NCBI RefSeq assembly: GCF_001679785.1
Contig: NZ_CP016286.1
Coordinates: 1,798,001 to 1,862,000 of the forward strand
DNA: 64,000 nucleotides
Direction: 5' to 3'
Origin: Rhizobium leguminosarum
GTDB taxonomy: Bacteria > Pseudomonadota > Alphaproteobacteria > Rhizobiales > Rhizobiaceae
In this document: positions 52,651-62,091 of the stretch, piece after piece
How positions within the stretch are numbered: the stretch's first letter is position 1
Layout of the letters: each line of letters begins with the position of its first letter
Notes under the pieces: generated by a model
The model's database searches: none
Told to the model about the DNA's origin: nothing
The model's input: the letters and a program-made list of their open reading frames with translations, nothing else
Made by a program: the position numbers and the translations under genes

Positions 52651-52703
52651 AGCATGATGCCGAAAAGTGTGAGCGGTTTTCGGGCAACATCATGCTTCAA
52701 TTT
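52651..52703 (+). repeat. Stop-proximal dispersed repeat, subtype 2, copy b (hairpin with T-run)
   Basis: AGCATGATGCCGAAAA pairs with TTTTCGGGCAACATCATGCT, then TCAATTTTTAG. It lies ten bases after the kinase stop and could terminate it. The first 20 bases match the copy at 34852. Confidence 0.7.
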
Positions 52704-52745
52704 TTAGACTTGGATCCGGATGACACCGGCCGATCCAGCGTGAAA

Positions 52746-53135
52746 TCATCCGGATCCAAAGAACAGGTGCTTGCCGAGGACGAAGCCGAGATAGAGGCAG
52801 CAGGCGGCGATCATGCAGGTCACCGCGAAGGAGCCGAGATCCTTGGCATGTTTGCCGACGATTGAAATCTCCGGTGAAATCCGGTCGATCACCTCTTCGA
52901 CGGCGGTATTCATCGCCTCCATCGAAAAGAGCCCGAGAAACAGAAGCACAGCGACGACGATCTCGCCCGCAGTAGCTCCCACCAGCGCCAGCGCCGCGAT
53001 CGAAACGACGAAGAAGCCGAGTTCCTGGCGGAAGGCCGCCTCTTTCAGCACCCGCAGGAAGCCCGCCCAGGAATAGCTGGCAGCGGCGATGAAATGCCGA
53101 AGTCCGGTCTCTTTCGTCACCGCAGGCTTCGTCAA
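52746..53135 (-). CDS. dgkA: Diacylglycerol kinase
   Basis: 129 aa, integral inner-membrane enzyme that phosphorylates diacylglycerol in lipid turnover. Three helices: FFVVSIAALALVGA, VVAVLLFLGLFSMEAMNTAVEEVIDR and FAVTCMIAACCLYLGFVLG. The catalytic motif EAMNTAVEEVIDRISPE (Glu/Asn) and KHAKDLGSFAV are intact. The start is TTG at 53135 because GAGGAGGAGG lies just upstream and no ATG is nearby; the protein begins MTKPAVTKETG. Convergent with the kinase gene. Confidence 0.9.
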   Translation of the reverse strand: MTKPAVTKETGLRHFIAAASYSWAGFLRVLKEAAFRQELGFFVVSIAALALVGATAGEIVVAVLLFLGLFSMEAMNTAVEEVIDRISPEISIVGKHAKDLGSFAVTCMIAACCLYLGFVLGKHLFFGSG

Positions 53136-53274
53136 GATGCCTCCTCCTCTTCCCGTTGCATCACAGACCGGGAGAGGCTTTGCCGTCTCCTCTTTGATGA
53201 GCGAATACGCAAATACCGAATCCACTTGAGGCGCGCAAGCGAACGCGTGCGGATCGACGGCGCCGACCGCGGCC

Positions 53275-54291
53275 TTAATGCTTATTCGACACACCTGCCT
53301 GGGCGAAGGTCGCCATGCCGGAATGACAGGCGGCGGCCGCCTTGACGATACCGGCGGCAAGCGCCGCACCGGTGCCTTCGCCGAGCCGCATGCCGAGCGC
53401 CAGAAGCGGCGTCTTGCCGAGCATCTCGATCGAGCGCAAATGCCCGGGCTCGCCGGAAACATGGCCGATCAGGCAATGATCGAGTGCCGACGGATTGGCG
53501 GCTTTCAGGATCGCCGCCGCCGCGGTCGCGACATAACCGTCGATCAGCACCGGGATGCGTTCCATGCGCGCAGCAAGGATGGCGCCGGCCATCGCCGCGA
53601 TCTCGCGGCCGCCAAGCCGACGCATGATCTCAAGCGGATCGTCGAGATGGTCGCCATGCAGCGCCACCGCCTTTTCCACCGCCGCGATCTTGCGCTCCAG
53701 CATTTCGCCTTCCGAACCGGTGCCGGGTCCCACCCAGTCGCGCGCCGAGCCGCCGTAGAGTGCATAGTTGATCGCCGCAGCAATCGTCGTATTGCCGATG
53801 CCCATCTCGCCGATGCAAAGCAGATCGGTGCCGCCGGCGATCGCCTCCATGCCGAAGGCCATGGTCGCGGCGCAATCGCGCTCGGAAAGCGCTGCCTCCT
53901 CGGTGATGTCGCCGGTGGGATAATCGAGGGCCAGATCGAAGACTTTCAGCCCGAGATCATAGGCGACACAGATCTGGTTGATTGCAGCACCGCCGGCTGC
54001 AAAGTTCTCGACCATCTGTTGCGTCACCGTTGGCGGAAAGGGCGTGATTCCCTGCCTGGTGACGCCGTGATTGCCGGCAAAGATCGCCACCAGCGGCCGG
54101 TTGACGGCAGGTGTGCGGCCGGTCCAGGCAGCAAGCCAGAAGGCGATTTCCTCGAGCCGTCCGAGCGCGCCCGGCGGCTTGGTCAGCTGCGCGTCACGTT
54201 CGCGCGCCGCCACCAGCGCGCGGGCATCCGGCCCCGGCAGGTCACGGAGCAGGGTACGGAAATCGTCGAACGGCAGGCCTGAAACGCTCAT
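53275..54291 (-). CDS. cobT: Nicotinate-nucleotide-dimethylbenzimidazole phosphoribosyltransferase
   Basis: Makes alpha-ribazole phosphate for the lower ligand of cobalamin. 338 aa. Motifs are LTKPPGALGRLEEIA (substrate P-loop area), IFAGNHGVTRQGITPFPPTVTQQM, IGEMGIGNTTIAAAI and the C-terminal LGEGTGAALAAGIVKAAAA. The general base Glu is in the EGTGA region. Start 54291 (MSVSGLP). Divergent from cobS with 156 bases between; no B12 riboswitch is visible in that gap. Confidence 0.95.
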   Translation of the reverse strand: MSVSGLPFDDFRTLLRDLPGPDARALVAARERDAQLTKPPGALGRLEEIAFWLAAWTGRTPAVNRPLVAIFAGNHGVTRQGITPFPPTVTQQMVENFAAGGAAINQICVAYDLGLKVFDLALDYPTGDITEEAALSERDCAATMAFGMEAIAGGTDLLCIGEMGIGNTTIAAAINYALYGGSARDWVGPGTGSEGEMLERKIAAVEKAVALHGDHLDDPLEIMRRLGGREIAAMAGAILAARMERIPVLIDGYVATAAAAILKAANPSALDHCLIGHVSGEPGHLRSIEMLGKTPLLALGMRLGEGTGAALAAGIVKAAAACHSGMATFAQAGVSNKH

Positions 54292-54447
54292 CTGTGCGGT
54301 TTTCCTATGAATCCGGGTATTCTTGTTTTTTTCCCGCAAATCAGCTTCTTTGCGGGTGGCCACTCTCTTAAAGCGGGCGGACGAGGCGAACAACTCCAAA
54401 AGCGCCGCCGCGACCATAAGCCGAGACCTCCGGCAGAATGAAGCAGA

Positions 54448-55230
54448 ATGAAGATCAAGGACTATGCGGTCGATACCGCCCGCGCCGTCGCCTTCCTCAG
54501 CCGCATTCCCATGCCGCAATCGCTGTTCAAAGGTTATGACGGCAGGCTCGGCCGGCTGGTGCGCGCCTTTCCCTTTGCCGGCATCGTCATCGGCTTCATC
54601 CCCGCACTCGCCCTCCTCCTGCTTTTGGGGCTGCGTGCGGACCCGCTGATGGCAGCCCTGATCGCGCTTTCCGTCCAGGTCCTCGTCACCGGCGCGCTGC
54701 ACGAGGACGGTCTGGCCGATACGGCCGACGGCATCGGCGGCGGCAAGAGCCGCGAACAGAGCCTCCTCATCATGAAAGATAGCCGGATCGGCACCTATGG
54801 CGCGATAGCGCTGATCCTCTCCTTCGCGATCCGCGCAGCCGCGATTGCTGTGATCGCCCGCCATTCCTCGCCGCTCACGACAGCCCTCGCCATTCCCGCC
54901 GTCGCGGCTCTCAGCCGCGGCGCCATCGCCTGGCACTGGCAGCGGTTGGCACCGGCAAAGGCTGATGGCGTGGCCGCCTCGACCGGCCAGCCGGACGAGG
55001 CGGCGATGCAGTTTGCGCTCGCCTCAGCCGGCCTCGTCGCGGCGCTTCTGATCTGGCCCGCATTCGGCCTGCGGCCGCTGGTCGCAAGCCTGCTCGCCAC
55101 CGGCATCGCAGGGCTCGCCTTCACTGCTTTCATCCGCCGCAAGCTTGCCGGCCACACCGGCGATACCTTGGGCGCAACGCAACAAATTTGCGAGATCGCC
55201 ACTCTTTGCGCCCTTGCCACGGCTCTTTGA
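54448..55230 (+). CDS. cobS: Adenosylcobinamide-GDP ribazoletransferase (cobalamin synthase)
   Basis: Joins GDP-cobinamide with alpha-ribazole, the last step of cobalamin assembly; inner membrane. 260 aa, about six membrane helices. The catalytic Asp-rich site is [22 protein letters not shown], followed by [11 protein letters not shown]. In Rhizobiales it is also called cobV. It is divergent from cobT and followed by a small DUF1289 gene after 18 bases. Confidence 0.95.
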   Translation: MKIKDYAVDTARAVAFLSRIPMPQSLFKGYDGRLGRLVRAFPFAGIVIGFIPALALLLLLGLRADPLMAALIALSVQVLVTGALHEDGLADTADGIGGGKSREQSLLIMKDSRIGTYGAIALILSFAIRAAAIAVIARHSSPLTTALAIPAVAALSRGAIAWHWQRLAPAKADGVAASTGQPDEAAMQFALASAGLVAALLIWPAFGLRPLVASLLATGIAGLAFTAFIRRKLAGHTGDTLGATQQICEIATLCALATAL

Positions 55231-55248
55231 AACTCCGATATATCCTTC

Positions 55249-55467
55249 ATGCAAACACCCTGCATTCACCTCTGCTCCCTGGAGCCCAGCACCGGATTAT
55301 GCGCCGGCTGCGGCCGGACTCTTCAGGAAATCTGCAGCTGGACGAGCTATTCCGACGCTGAGCGAAGGCGGATCATGACGCTGCTGCCGGCAAGGCTTGC
55401 CGGCGCCGCCACGGTGCCGAACCATATGAAAACGAGCCTCGCCGGTGGGCCGGAGCGGCCTTTATGA
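55249..55467 (+). CDS. DUF1289 family small Cys-rich protein
   Basis: 72 aa. The family pattern C-x3-C, C-x2-C is present (PCIHLCSLEPSTGLCAGCGRT), then SWTSYSDAERRRIMTLLPARL. Probably a metal-binding protein; function unknown. Four-base overlap with the next gene. Confidence 0.9.
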   Translation: MQTPCIHLCSLEPSTGLCAGCGRTLQEICSWTSYSDAERRRIMTLLPARLAGAATVPNHMKTSLAGGPERPL

Positions 55468-56165
55468 TCCGTTTGACCGTCTTCCTAGTCGTGATCGGCA
55501 TCGGCCTTGCCGTGCTGATCCTCAACAGTGACAACAGCCGGATCCTCGGTCTGCAGAGCGATGACTTCGGCCGCGTCGTCTATCTGCTGCCGATCGCGCT
55601 GATGCTGTCGGCCGGCATCTGGGCGAGCCGGCGCAGCGTCGGTGAAACGATGCGCCAGATGATGATCTGGCTGGTCATCATCCTGGCGCTCGTGACCGTC
55701 TACCTCTATCGCCAGGAAGCGCTCGGCGTCGGCAACAGGCTGCTCGCCGGCCTCGTTCCCGGCCGCGCCGTCGTCGTCACCACAAGTGAGGGCGGCCAGG
55801 AGATCATTCTGCACAAGCTGCTGAACGGCCATTTCCAAGCCGATGTCGCGGTAAATGGCCAGACGATCGAGATGCTCGTCGATACCGGCGCCAGCATGGT
55901 GGCGCTGTCGCGCGAAGATGCCGAACGGATCGGCATCGATCTCTCCCGCCTCACCTATTCCATGACGATCATGACAGCCAACGGCCGCGGCCGCGCAGCA
56001 CCTGTCACGCTCGACCAGGTAGCGATCGGCCCGATCGTCCGCAACAATGTCGCAGCCAGCGTTTCCGAGGATGGCCGGCTCGACCAGAGCCTGCTCGGCA
56101 TGAGCTTCCTGGAAACGCTGGGCTCGCTGCAGATGCAGACCGACGAACTCCGCATGCGCGACTAA
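55464..56165 (+). CDS. Retropepsin-like aspartic protease (TIGR02281 family)
   Basis: 233 aa. Three hydrophobic segments at the N-terminus (LTVFLVVIGIGLAVLIL, VVYLLPIALMLSAGIWA, MIWLVIILALVTVYLY) anchor it in the membrane. The C-terminal periplasmic domain of about 120 aa has the catalytic motif VDTGASMVALSRED and the second hydrophobic-hydrophobic-Gly region SLLGMSFLETLG. It works as a homodimer like other retropepsins (family knowledge). Translationally coupled to the DUF1289 gene. Confidence 0.9.
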   Translation: MIRLTVFLVVIGIGLAVLILNSDNSRILGLQSDDFGRVVYLLPIALMLSAGIWASRRSVGETMRQMMIWLVIILALVTVYLYRQEALGVGNRLLAGLVPGRAVVVTTSEGGQEIILHKLLNGHFQADVAVNGQTIEMLVDTGASMVALSREDAERIGIDLSRLTYSMTIMTANGRGRAAPVTLDQVAIGPIVRNNVAASVSEDGRLDQSLLGMSFLETLGSLQMQTDELRMRD

Positions 56166-56331
56166 TTGCGGTTCCGCCGCTTTACGGCGACGACCGGATC
56201 TGGCAGCTTGAGCGGAAGAACAACAAGACCACAAAGAGCAAAAAGAAACTCCTAGTCTGGTGGCACCACATGTTCGGCCGGCCTTCGCCTCAGGCGAGGC
56301 CTTGACCTATGGGTGCGACAGGAGTTTTGCA

Positions 56332-56769
56332 ATGAATTCACTCTGGCCGATCGTCATCGGCGGCGTTCTGCCCGCCCTGTTCTGGGGCATTACCGCCATC
56401 TTCCAGAAGCAGAGCGCCACATCAGCCACCGGCTCCGCCGTCTACCTGATCGCCTTCGGCGCTGCCTGCGCGCTTGCCGGGCTGATCGCCGCACTCATCT
56501 GGCGCCCTGCCCCCTGGACCGCCGAAGGTCTCGGTTTTGCCGCCCTCGCCGGCGCCTGCTTTGCCGTCGGCACCGGCCTCATCAGCTTTGCGCTTTTCAC
56601 TTATGGTGTCCCCGTCTCGAAACTCGCCCCAATCTGGAGCTGCAACGTGCTGATGACACTGGCAATCGGCGCCGTCTTTCTCGGCGAAGCCTCCGAACTC
56701 GACATCGTAAAGCTCGTCGCCGGCACCCTCCTCATCATCTCCGGCGCCCTTCTCGTCAGCAGCGCCTGA
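56332..56769 (+). CDS. EamA-type half transporter
   Basis: 145 aa, about five membrane helices, one EamA repeat only (full transporters have two). Motifs are GVLPALFWGITAIFQKQSA, TGLISFALFTYGVPVSKLAPIWSC and GTLLIISGALLVSSA. It probably works as an oligomer. Start MNSLWPI at 56332 follows ACAGGAGTTTTGC. It lies 167 bases after the protease gene. Confidence 0.87.
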   Translation: MNSLWPIVIGGVLPALFWGITAIFQKQSATSATGSAVYLIAFGAACALAGLIAALIWRPAPWTAEGLGFAALAGACFAVGTGLISFALFTYGVPVSKLAPIWSCNVLMTLAIGAVFLGEASELDIVKLVAGTLLIISGALLVSSA

Positions 56770-56892
56770 CGGGAACTGATGCAATACGCAGCAGGTGAGC
56801 AGTTCGCCGCCACATGCTCCTGCGTTGCAGCGCCTTCTGCTTTGTTGATATCCTGCGTCAAGGCGCCACTGCGCGCCGTACCGGAGCCCGAC

Positions 56893-57816
56893 ATGAACCC
56901 ACGACAATTGAAAACATTCCTTGCGGTGATCCGGCACGGAAATCTCACGCGCGCCGCTGCCGAGGTCAATCTCGCTCAGTCGAGCCTCAGCGACCAGATA
57001 CAGGCGTTGGAAGAGGAAGTCGGCGCAGACCTCTTCCTCCGCTCTCGCCAGGGCGTTGTCCCGACACCCGCAGGCGCAGTCCTCAAAACCTACGCAGAGG
57101 AGATACTGGCACTGAACGAGGAGGCGAAAGCCAGCGTCAGTGCTGCAGCCGGCAACGCTGGACAGTCCATCACCTTGGGGACGCTCGAAACCATCGCCGC
57201 CGAAAGGCTGGCGCCGTGGCTGTCACTCTTTCGCAAGAAGAACCCAGACGTCGGCCTCAAGCTCAAGGTCGGCGGCAGCGGCGAATTACATGCGCAATTG
57301 CAGCAGGGCTCGATCGATATCGCCTTCACCTTCGATCGGGGGCAGCAGAATGAGCGCTTCCTGACACGCCGCATCTGCAGTGAACCGCTGGTGCTGATTG
57401 CCGGTCGCGATTTTCAAGCCCGACCACCCGCAAGCCTCGCGGCACTGAGCACCGCACCCTTCGTCGCCACCGAAACCGGCTGCGTCTACCGTTACCTGTT
57501 CGACACGGCCTTTGCCGAAGCACACATTGCAGCACCATCAATCGTCACCGAAGCCGACAGCATCGCGACGATCGTCCGGCTCGTCGCATCCGGCACCGGT
57601 TATGGCCTCGTGCCGCGCCTTGCGGTCGGCCCAGCCGTGACGAGGGGCAACGTCGTCGAACTGCCATGGCCGGGCAAACCACCCGCAGCCTCGCTGGTGA
57701 TGATGTGGCGGCGCAGGCGCATGCAGCCGCCGACGCTTGCCCTCCTGCTGCAATCGGCAAGCGAAGAACTCTCGCCGCTCAGACCAGCCGGTGCCCGCCT
57801 TCGACATGCAGGATAG
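56893..57816 (+). CDS. LysR family transcriptional regulator
   Basis: 307 aa. N-terminal HTH: MNPRQLKTFLAVIRHGNLTRAA, EVNLAQSSLSDQIQALEEEVG and LFLRSRQGVVPTPAG. C-terminal effector domain: ITLGTLETIAAERLAPWL and VTEADSIATIVRLVASGTGYGL. It starts at 56893; upstream sequence is not LysR-like. Its 3' end overlaps the convergent SDR gene by 38 bases. The regulated gene might be either neighbour. Confidence 0.9.
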   Translation: MNPRQLKTFLAVIRHGNLTRAAAEVNLAQSSLSDQIQALEEEVGADLFLRSRQGVVPTPAGAVLKTYAEEILALNEEAKASVSAAAGNAGQSITLGTLETIAAERLAPWLSLFRKKNPDVGLKLKVGGSGELHAQLQQGSIDIAFTFDRGQQNERFLTRRICSEPLVLIAGRDFQARPPASLAALSTAPFVATETGCVYRYLFDTAFAEAHIAAPSIVTEADSIATIVRLVASGTGYGLVPRLAVGPAVTRGNVVELPWPGKPPAASLVMMWRRRRMQPPTLALLLQSASEELSPLRPAGARLRHAG

Positions 57817-58516
57817 TGCCTGTCGTAAATCCGTTGCCGATCAGGAAGCGGATCGCATCGGCAATATCATCGGGCCGTCCAACGCGTCCGGCCGGCAGGC
57901 GCTCTGCCATCGCATCAAGTGTCGCCTGCTTGGCGTCGCCGGCGACGAAGCTCCAGATCGGCGTATCCACCCATCCGGGTGACACCGCGTTGATCCGGAT
58001 CGGCGCCAGTTCGACAGCAAGCGCCCTGACCAGGCCTTCGAGCGCCGCATTGACGGCTGCGACCACTGATCCACGCGCCGCCGGCCGGTAGGCCGCGACA
58101 CCTGACGTATAAGTAATCGATCCTGAGGGCGGCAGATGGGCGGCACTATATTTCGCCAGTAGCAGCGGCCCGTAGAACTTGCTTTCGACCACCCTTTGCG
58201 CCGCCGCAAGTTCGATTGACGGCAGCAGCTGATAGGCACCCTTTATGTCGGCCGCCGTGCTGACGATATGATCGACCGGCCCGCTATTGCGGAACAGCGT
58301 CGCGACCTCCTCCTCCCGCGATATATCGACGGCGTGAGTCTTGAGTTTCGGATGCTCGCCGAGATCGCGGCGAGCCGCCGCAAGCTTGTCTTCGCTGCGT
58401 CCTGCGATCGTCACCATAGCCCCTTCCCCGAGCAGCCGCCTCGCCAGTGCCAGCCCCATTCCGGAACTGCCACCAACAATCACGATCTTTGCGCCTTCGA
58501 TCCTGATATCCGTCAT
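57779..58516 (-). CDS. SDR-fold protein lacking the YxxxK catalytic pair
   Basis: 245 aa. Cofactor motif VGGSSGMGLALARRLL replaces the usual TGxxxGIG, and STAA replaces NAAG. At the position of YxxxK the sequence is GSVVAAVNAALEGLVRAL, without Tyr or Lys. The remainder of the fold is intact (INAVSPGWVDTP, TGTILHVEGGHRLV). It may be catalytically altered or non-enzymatic. Such variant SDRs occur as a conserved subgroup. Start 58516 after AGGAGACGGCAG. It overlaps the LysR 3' end by 38 bases. Confidence 0.87.
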   Translation of the reverse strand: MTDIRIEGAKIVIVGGSSGMGLALARRLLGEGAMVTIAGRSEDKLAAARRDLGEHPKLKTHAVDISREEEVATLFRNSGPVDHIVSTAADIKGAYQLLPSIELAAAQRVVESKFYGPLLLAKYSAAHLPPSGSITYTSGVAAYRPAARGSVVAAVNAALEGLVRALAVELAPIRINAVSPGWVDTPIWSFVAGDAKQATLDAMAERLPAGRVGRPDDIADAIRFLIGNGFTTGTILHVEGGHRLV

Positions 58517-58624
58517 CTGCCGTCTCCTTCTTGGCTGACGCAGCAGATGCCGCGGATCACAGCAGAAGAAAAACGGAAGAAACCGATGGCGTCATCGGAT
58601 TTTCCGATGGTTCGGGTGAAATAG

Positions 58625-59386
58625 TCAGTTGCGGAGCCGATAACCTGTCTTGAAGATCCAGGCGAGTGTTCCTAGGCAGATCACCAAGAATCCTGTGATC
58701 ATCGCCAGGCTGATCGCTGGGTTGACGTCGGCAATGCCGTAAAAACTCCAGCGGAAGCCGCTGACGAGATAGAGCACCGGGTTAAGGTGACTGACTGCCT
58801 GCCAGAAGGGCGGCAGCATGCTGACGGAATAGAAGCTGCCGCCGAGGAAAGTCAGCGGCGGCACGACCAGCATGGGAATGAGGTTCAACTGCTCGAAATT
58901 ACCGGCCCAGATGCCGATCATGAAGCCGAACAGGCTGAAGGTGATCGCCGTCAGCAGGAAAAACAGGATCATCATGAAGGGATGCTCGATCCTGACGTCA
59001 ACGAAGAGATTGGCGGTCAGGAGGATAATGAAGCCGATGATCATCCCCTTGGTCGCCGCCGCCCCGACATAACCGAGCAGGATCTCCGTCATCGCCACCG
59101 GCGCCGAAAGCACCTCATAGATCGTGCCGGTGAATTTCGGGAAATAGATGCCGAAAGAGCCGTTGCTGATGCACTGGCCGAGCAGCGTCAGCATGATCAG
59201 GCCGGGCGTGATGAAGGCGCCGTAGGACACACCCTCCACCTCCTGGATGCGTGATCCGACAGCGGCACCAAAGACGATGAAATAGAGCGAGGTCGAAATG
59301 ACGGGCGAGATGACGCTCTGCAACAGCGTGCGGCGCGTGCGCGCCATCTCGAAGAAATAGATCGATTTGACGGCCTCGATATTCAT
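58625..59386 (-). CDS. ABC-2 type exporter permease
   Basis: 253 aa, six membrane helices. The ABC-2 region is [29 protein letters not shown], and [24 protein letters not shown] is the conserved C-terminal signature. It overlaps the ATPase gene by four bases. It resembles YadH. The exported compound is unknown. Confidence 0.92.
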   Translation of the reverse strand: MNIEAVKSIYFFEMARTRRTLLQSVISPVISTSLYFIVFGAAVGSRIQEVEGVSYGAFITPGLIMLTLLGQCISNGSFGIYFPKFTGTIYEVLSAPVAMTEILLGYVGAAATKGMIIGFIILLTANLFVDVRIEHPFMMILFFLLTAITFSLFGFMIGIWAGNFEQLNLIPMLVVPPLTFLGGSFYSVSMLPPFWQAVSHLNPVLYLVSGFRWSFYGIADVNPAISLAMITGFLVICLGTLAWIFKTGYRLRN

Positions 59387-60309
59387 TTTCCCGCTCCCAC
59401 CAGCGCCACGAAGATGTCCTCGAGCGAGCTTTGCCGCGTCGACAGATCCTTGAAATGGATATTATTCTCACCGAGCCGGGTCAGCAGTGCCGCAATGCTT
59501 TCCTGTTCGTTGCCAGCGTCGAACTCATAAGTCAGCCGGTTGCCGTCCGCTTCCAGCGTCAGTCCATTGCCGGCAAAACAGTCCGGCAGGCGGCTCAGCG
59601 GTTCGGTGAGATCGAGGATGAGCTGCTTGCGGCCGAGCTTGGCCATCAACGCTGCCTTGTCCTCGACGAGCAGCAACTCACCGCCGTTGATGACGCCGAC
59701 GCGGTCGGCGATTTCCTCGGCCTCTTCAATATAATGGGTGGTCAGGATGATGGTGACACCGGAGGCTCGAAGCTCTTCGACGACATGCCACATGTCCTTG
59801 CGCAGCGTCACATCGACGCCGGCGGTCGGCTCGTCGAGGAAAAGGATATCCGGCTCATGGGAGAGTGCCTTGGCGATCAGCACCCGTCGCTTCATCCCAC
59901 CGGAGAGCTGGCGCAGCATATTGTCCTTCTTGTCCCAGAGCGAGAGCGCGCGCAGCACCTTCTCGATATGCGCAGGATTGGCTTTCTTGCCGTGCAGCCC
60001 GCGCGAAAAGCTGACTGTATTGAACACCGTCTCGAACTGATCGGTGGTGAGCTCCTGCGGCACCAGCCCGATCATCCCGCGGGTGGCGCGGAAATCCTTC
60101 ACGACGTCGTGGCCGGCGACCAGCACCCGGCCGCCGCTCGGATTGGCGATGCCGCAGATGATCGAGATCAGCGTCGTCTTGCCCGCGCCGTTCGGCCCGA
60201 GCAGCGCCAGAATCTCACCCTTTTCGACGTCGAGATTGATGCCCTTCAGGGCCTCGAACCCATTGGAGTAGGTCTTGGTGAGGTTCTGAACGGAAATGAT
60301 GGGGGCCAT
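59383..60309 (-). CDS. ABC exporter ATP-binding protein (YadG/CcmA-like)
   Basis: 308 aa. Walker [16 protein letters not shown]-loop [15 protein letters not shown], signature [15 protein letters not shown], Walker [14 protein letters not shown]-loop [14 protein letters not shown]. The C-terminal 90 residues are the usual regulatory tail of drug-export ATPases. Operon with the permease; upstream of it lies a 530-base intergenic region. Confidence 0.93.
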   Translation of the reverse strand: MAPIISVQNLTKTYSNGFEALKGINLDVEKGEILALLGPNGAGKTTLISIICGIANPSGGRVLVAGHDVVKDFRATRGMIGLVPQELTTDQFETVFNTVSFSRGLHGKKANPAHIEKVLRALSLWDKKDNMLRQLSGGMKRRVLIAKALSHEPDILFLDEPTAGVDVTLRKDMWHVVEELRASGVTIILTTHYIEEAEEIADRVGVINGGELLLVEDKAALMAKLGRKQLILDLTEPLSRLPDCFAGNGLTLEADGNRLTYEFDAGNEQESIAALLTRLGENNIHFKDLSTRQSSLEDIFVALVGAGK

Positions 60310-60732
60310 GCGGGACTCTTGCGGATTCTCGGAGTTTACTTCGGCCCGCTATATAGTCCCTTTGTAACGCTTTAACATCCTTAAGCGCATGAACACTGCA
60401 TTCGCGTGCTGCCAACACGGTTGGCCCAATGGCGTAGGCGACCCACTGACGCAGGTGACGTAGCCGGCATCGGGTTTTCGCGAGAAGCCGACCTGGCCAG
60501 CGAAAAGAAAAGGCGGCAGCTAGTCTCAGATGTCATCATCCGGTGATATTCGTGCCCGATAACAGAACCGAGGCCAGCACCGGTATCCGCCCCGCCGCCC
60601 ACTCCTTTGCGGAGCCGTTTCGGGTGTTCTCGTTGCGCCTTTTTTTGCTGCCTCGGCTTGTAGTGAAAGTTATTGTTCAGTCACGAAGTGCTTGGAACCG
60701 GCCAGTATCCCCTGTTCAGCCGCGTTCGCCTT
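60310..60732. other. Intergenic region upstream of a free-standing terminator (possible sRNA)
   Basis: 423 bases without a convincing gene. The only structured signal is the terminator at 60733-60760, which points along the plus strand with no gene upstream of it in that direction. A small RNA ending there is possible, with its 5' end somewhere around 60650-60690. Confidence 0.4.
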
Positions 60733-60760
60733 AGCCGGCCCTGTGCCGGCTTTCTTTTTT
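60733..60760 (+). terminator. Orphan intrinsic terminator
   Basis: AGCCGG-CCCTGTG-CCGGCT followed by TTCTTTTTT is a textbook Rho-independent terminator on the plus strand. The nearest plus-strand gene upstream is the LysR gene, nearly 3 kb away, and the genes between are on the other strand. Confidence 0.8.
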
Positions 60761-60803
60761 CGACAATCCGCCATCTTCGCCCTGCCTGACGTATCCAAGG
60801 CGC
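60761..60803 (-). pseudogene. Fragment matching the GH43 C-terminus
   Basis: On the minus strand it reads ALDTSGRAKMAD, compared with AFDTSGRAKAADFDW at the end of the GH43 gene (62118-62157). The DNA matches at about 34 of 41 positions with one single-base gap, which breaks the frame. It lies on the far side of the IS110 and repeat copy B, so the repeat and IS are flanked by two versions of this short segment. Confidence 0.5.
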
Positions 60804-60808
60804 CAGTG

Positions 60809-62075
<1,267 letters not shown>

Positions 62076-62091
62076 ACTTGGCGCCCGTCCC

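Noticed and set aside
54292..54447. Cobalamin riboswitch between cobT and cobS
   Set aside because: The 156-base gap has no B12-box-like sequence and is too short for a full cobalamin aptamer.
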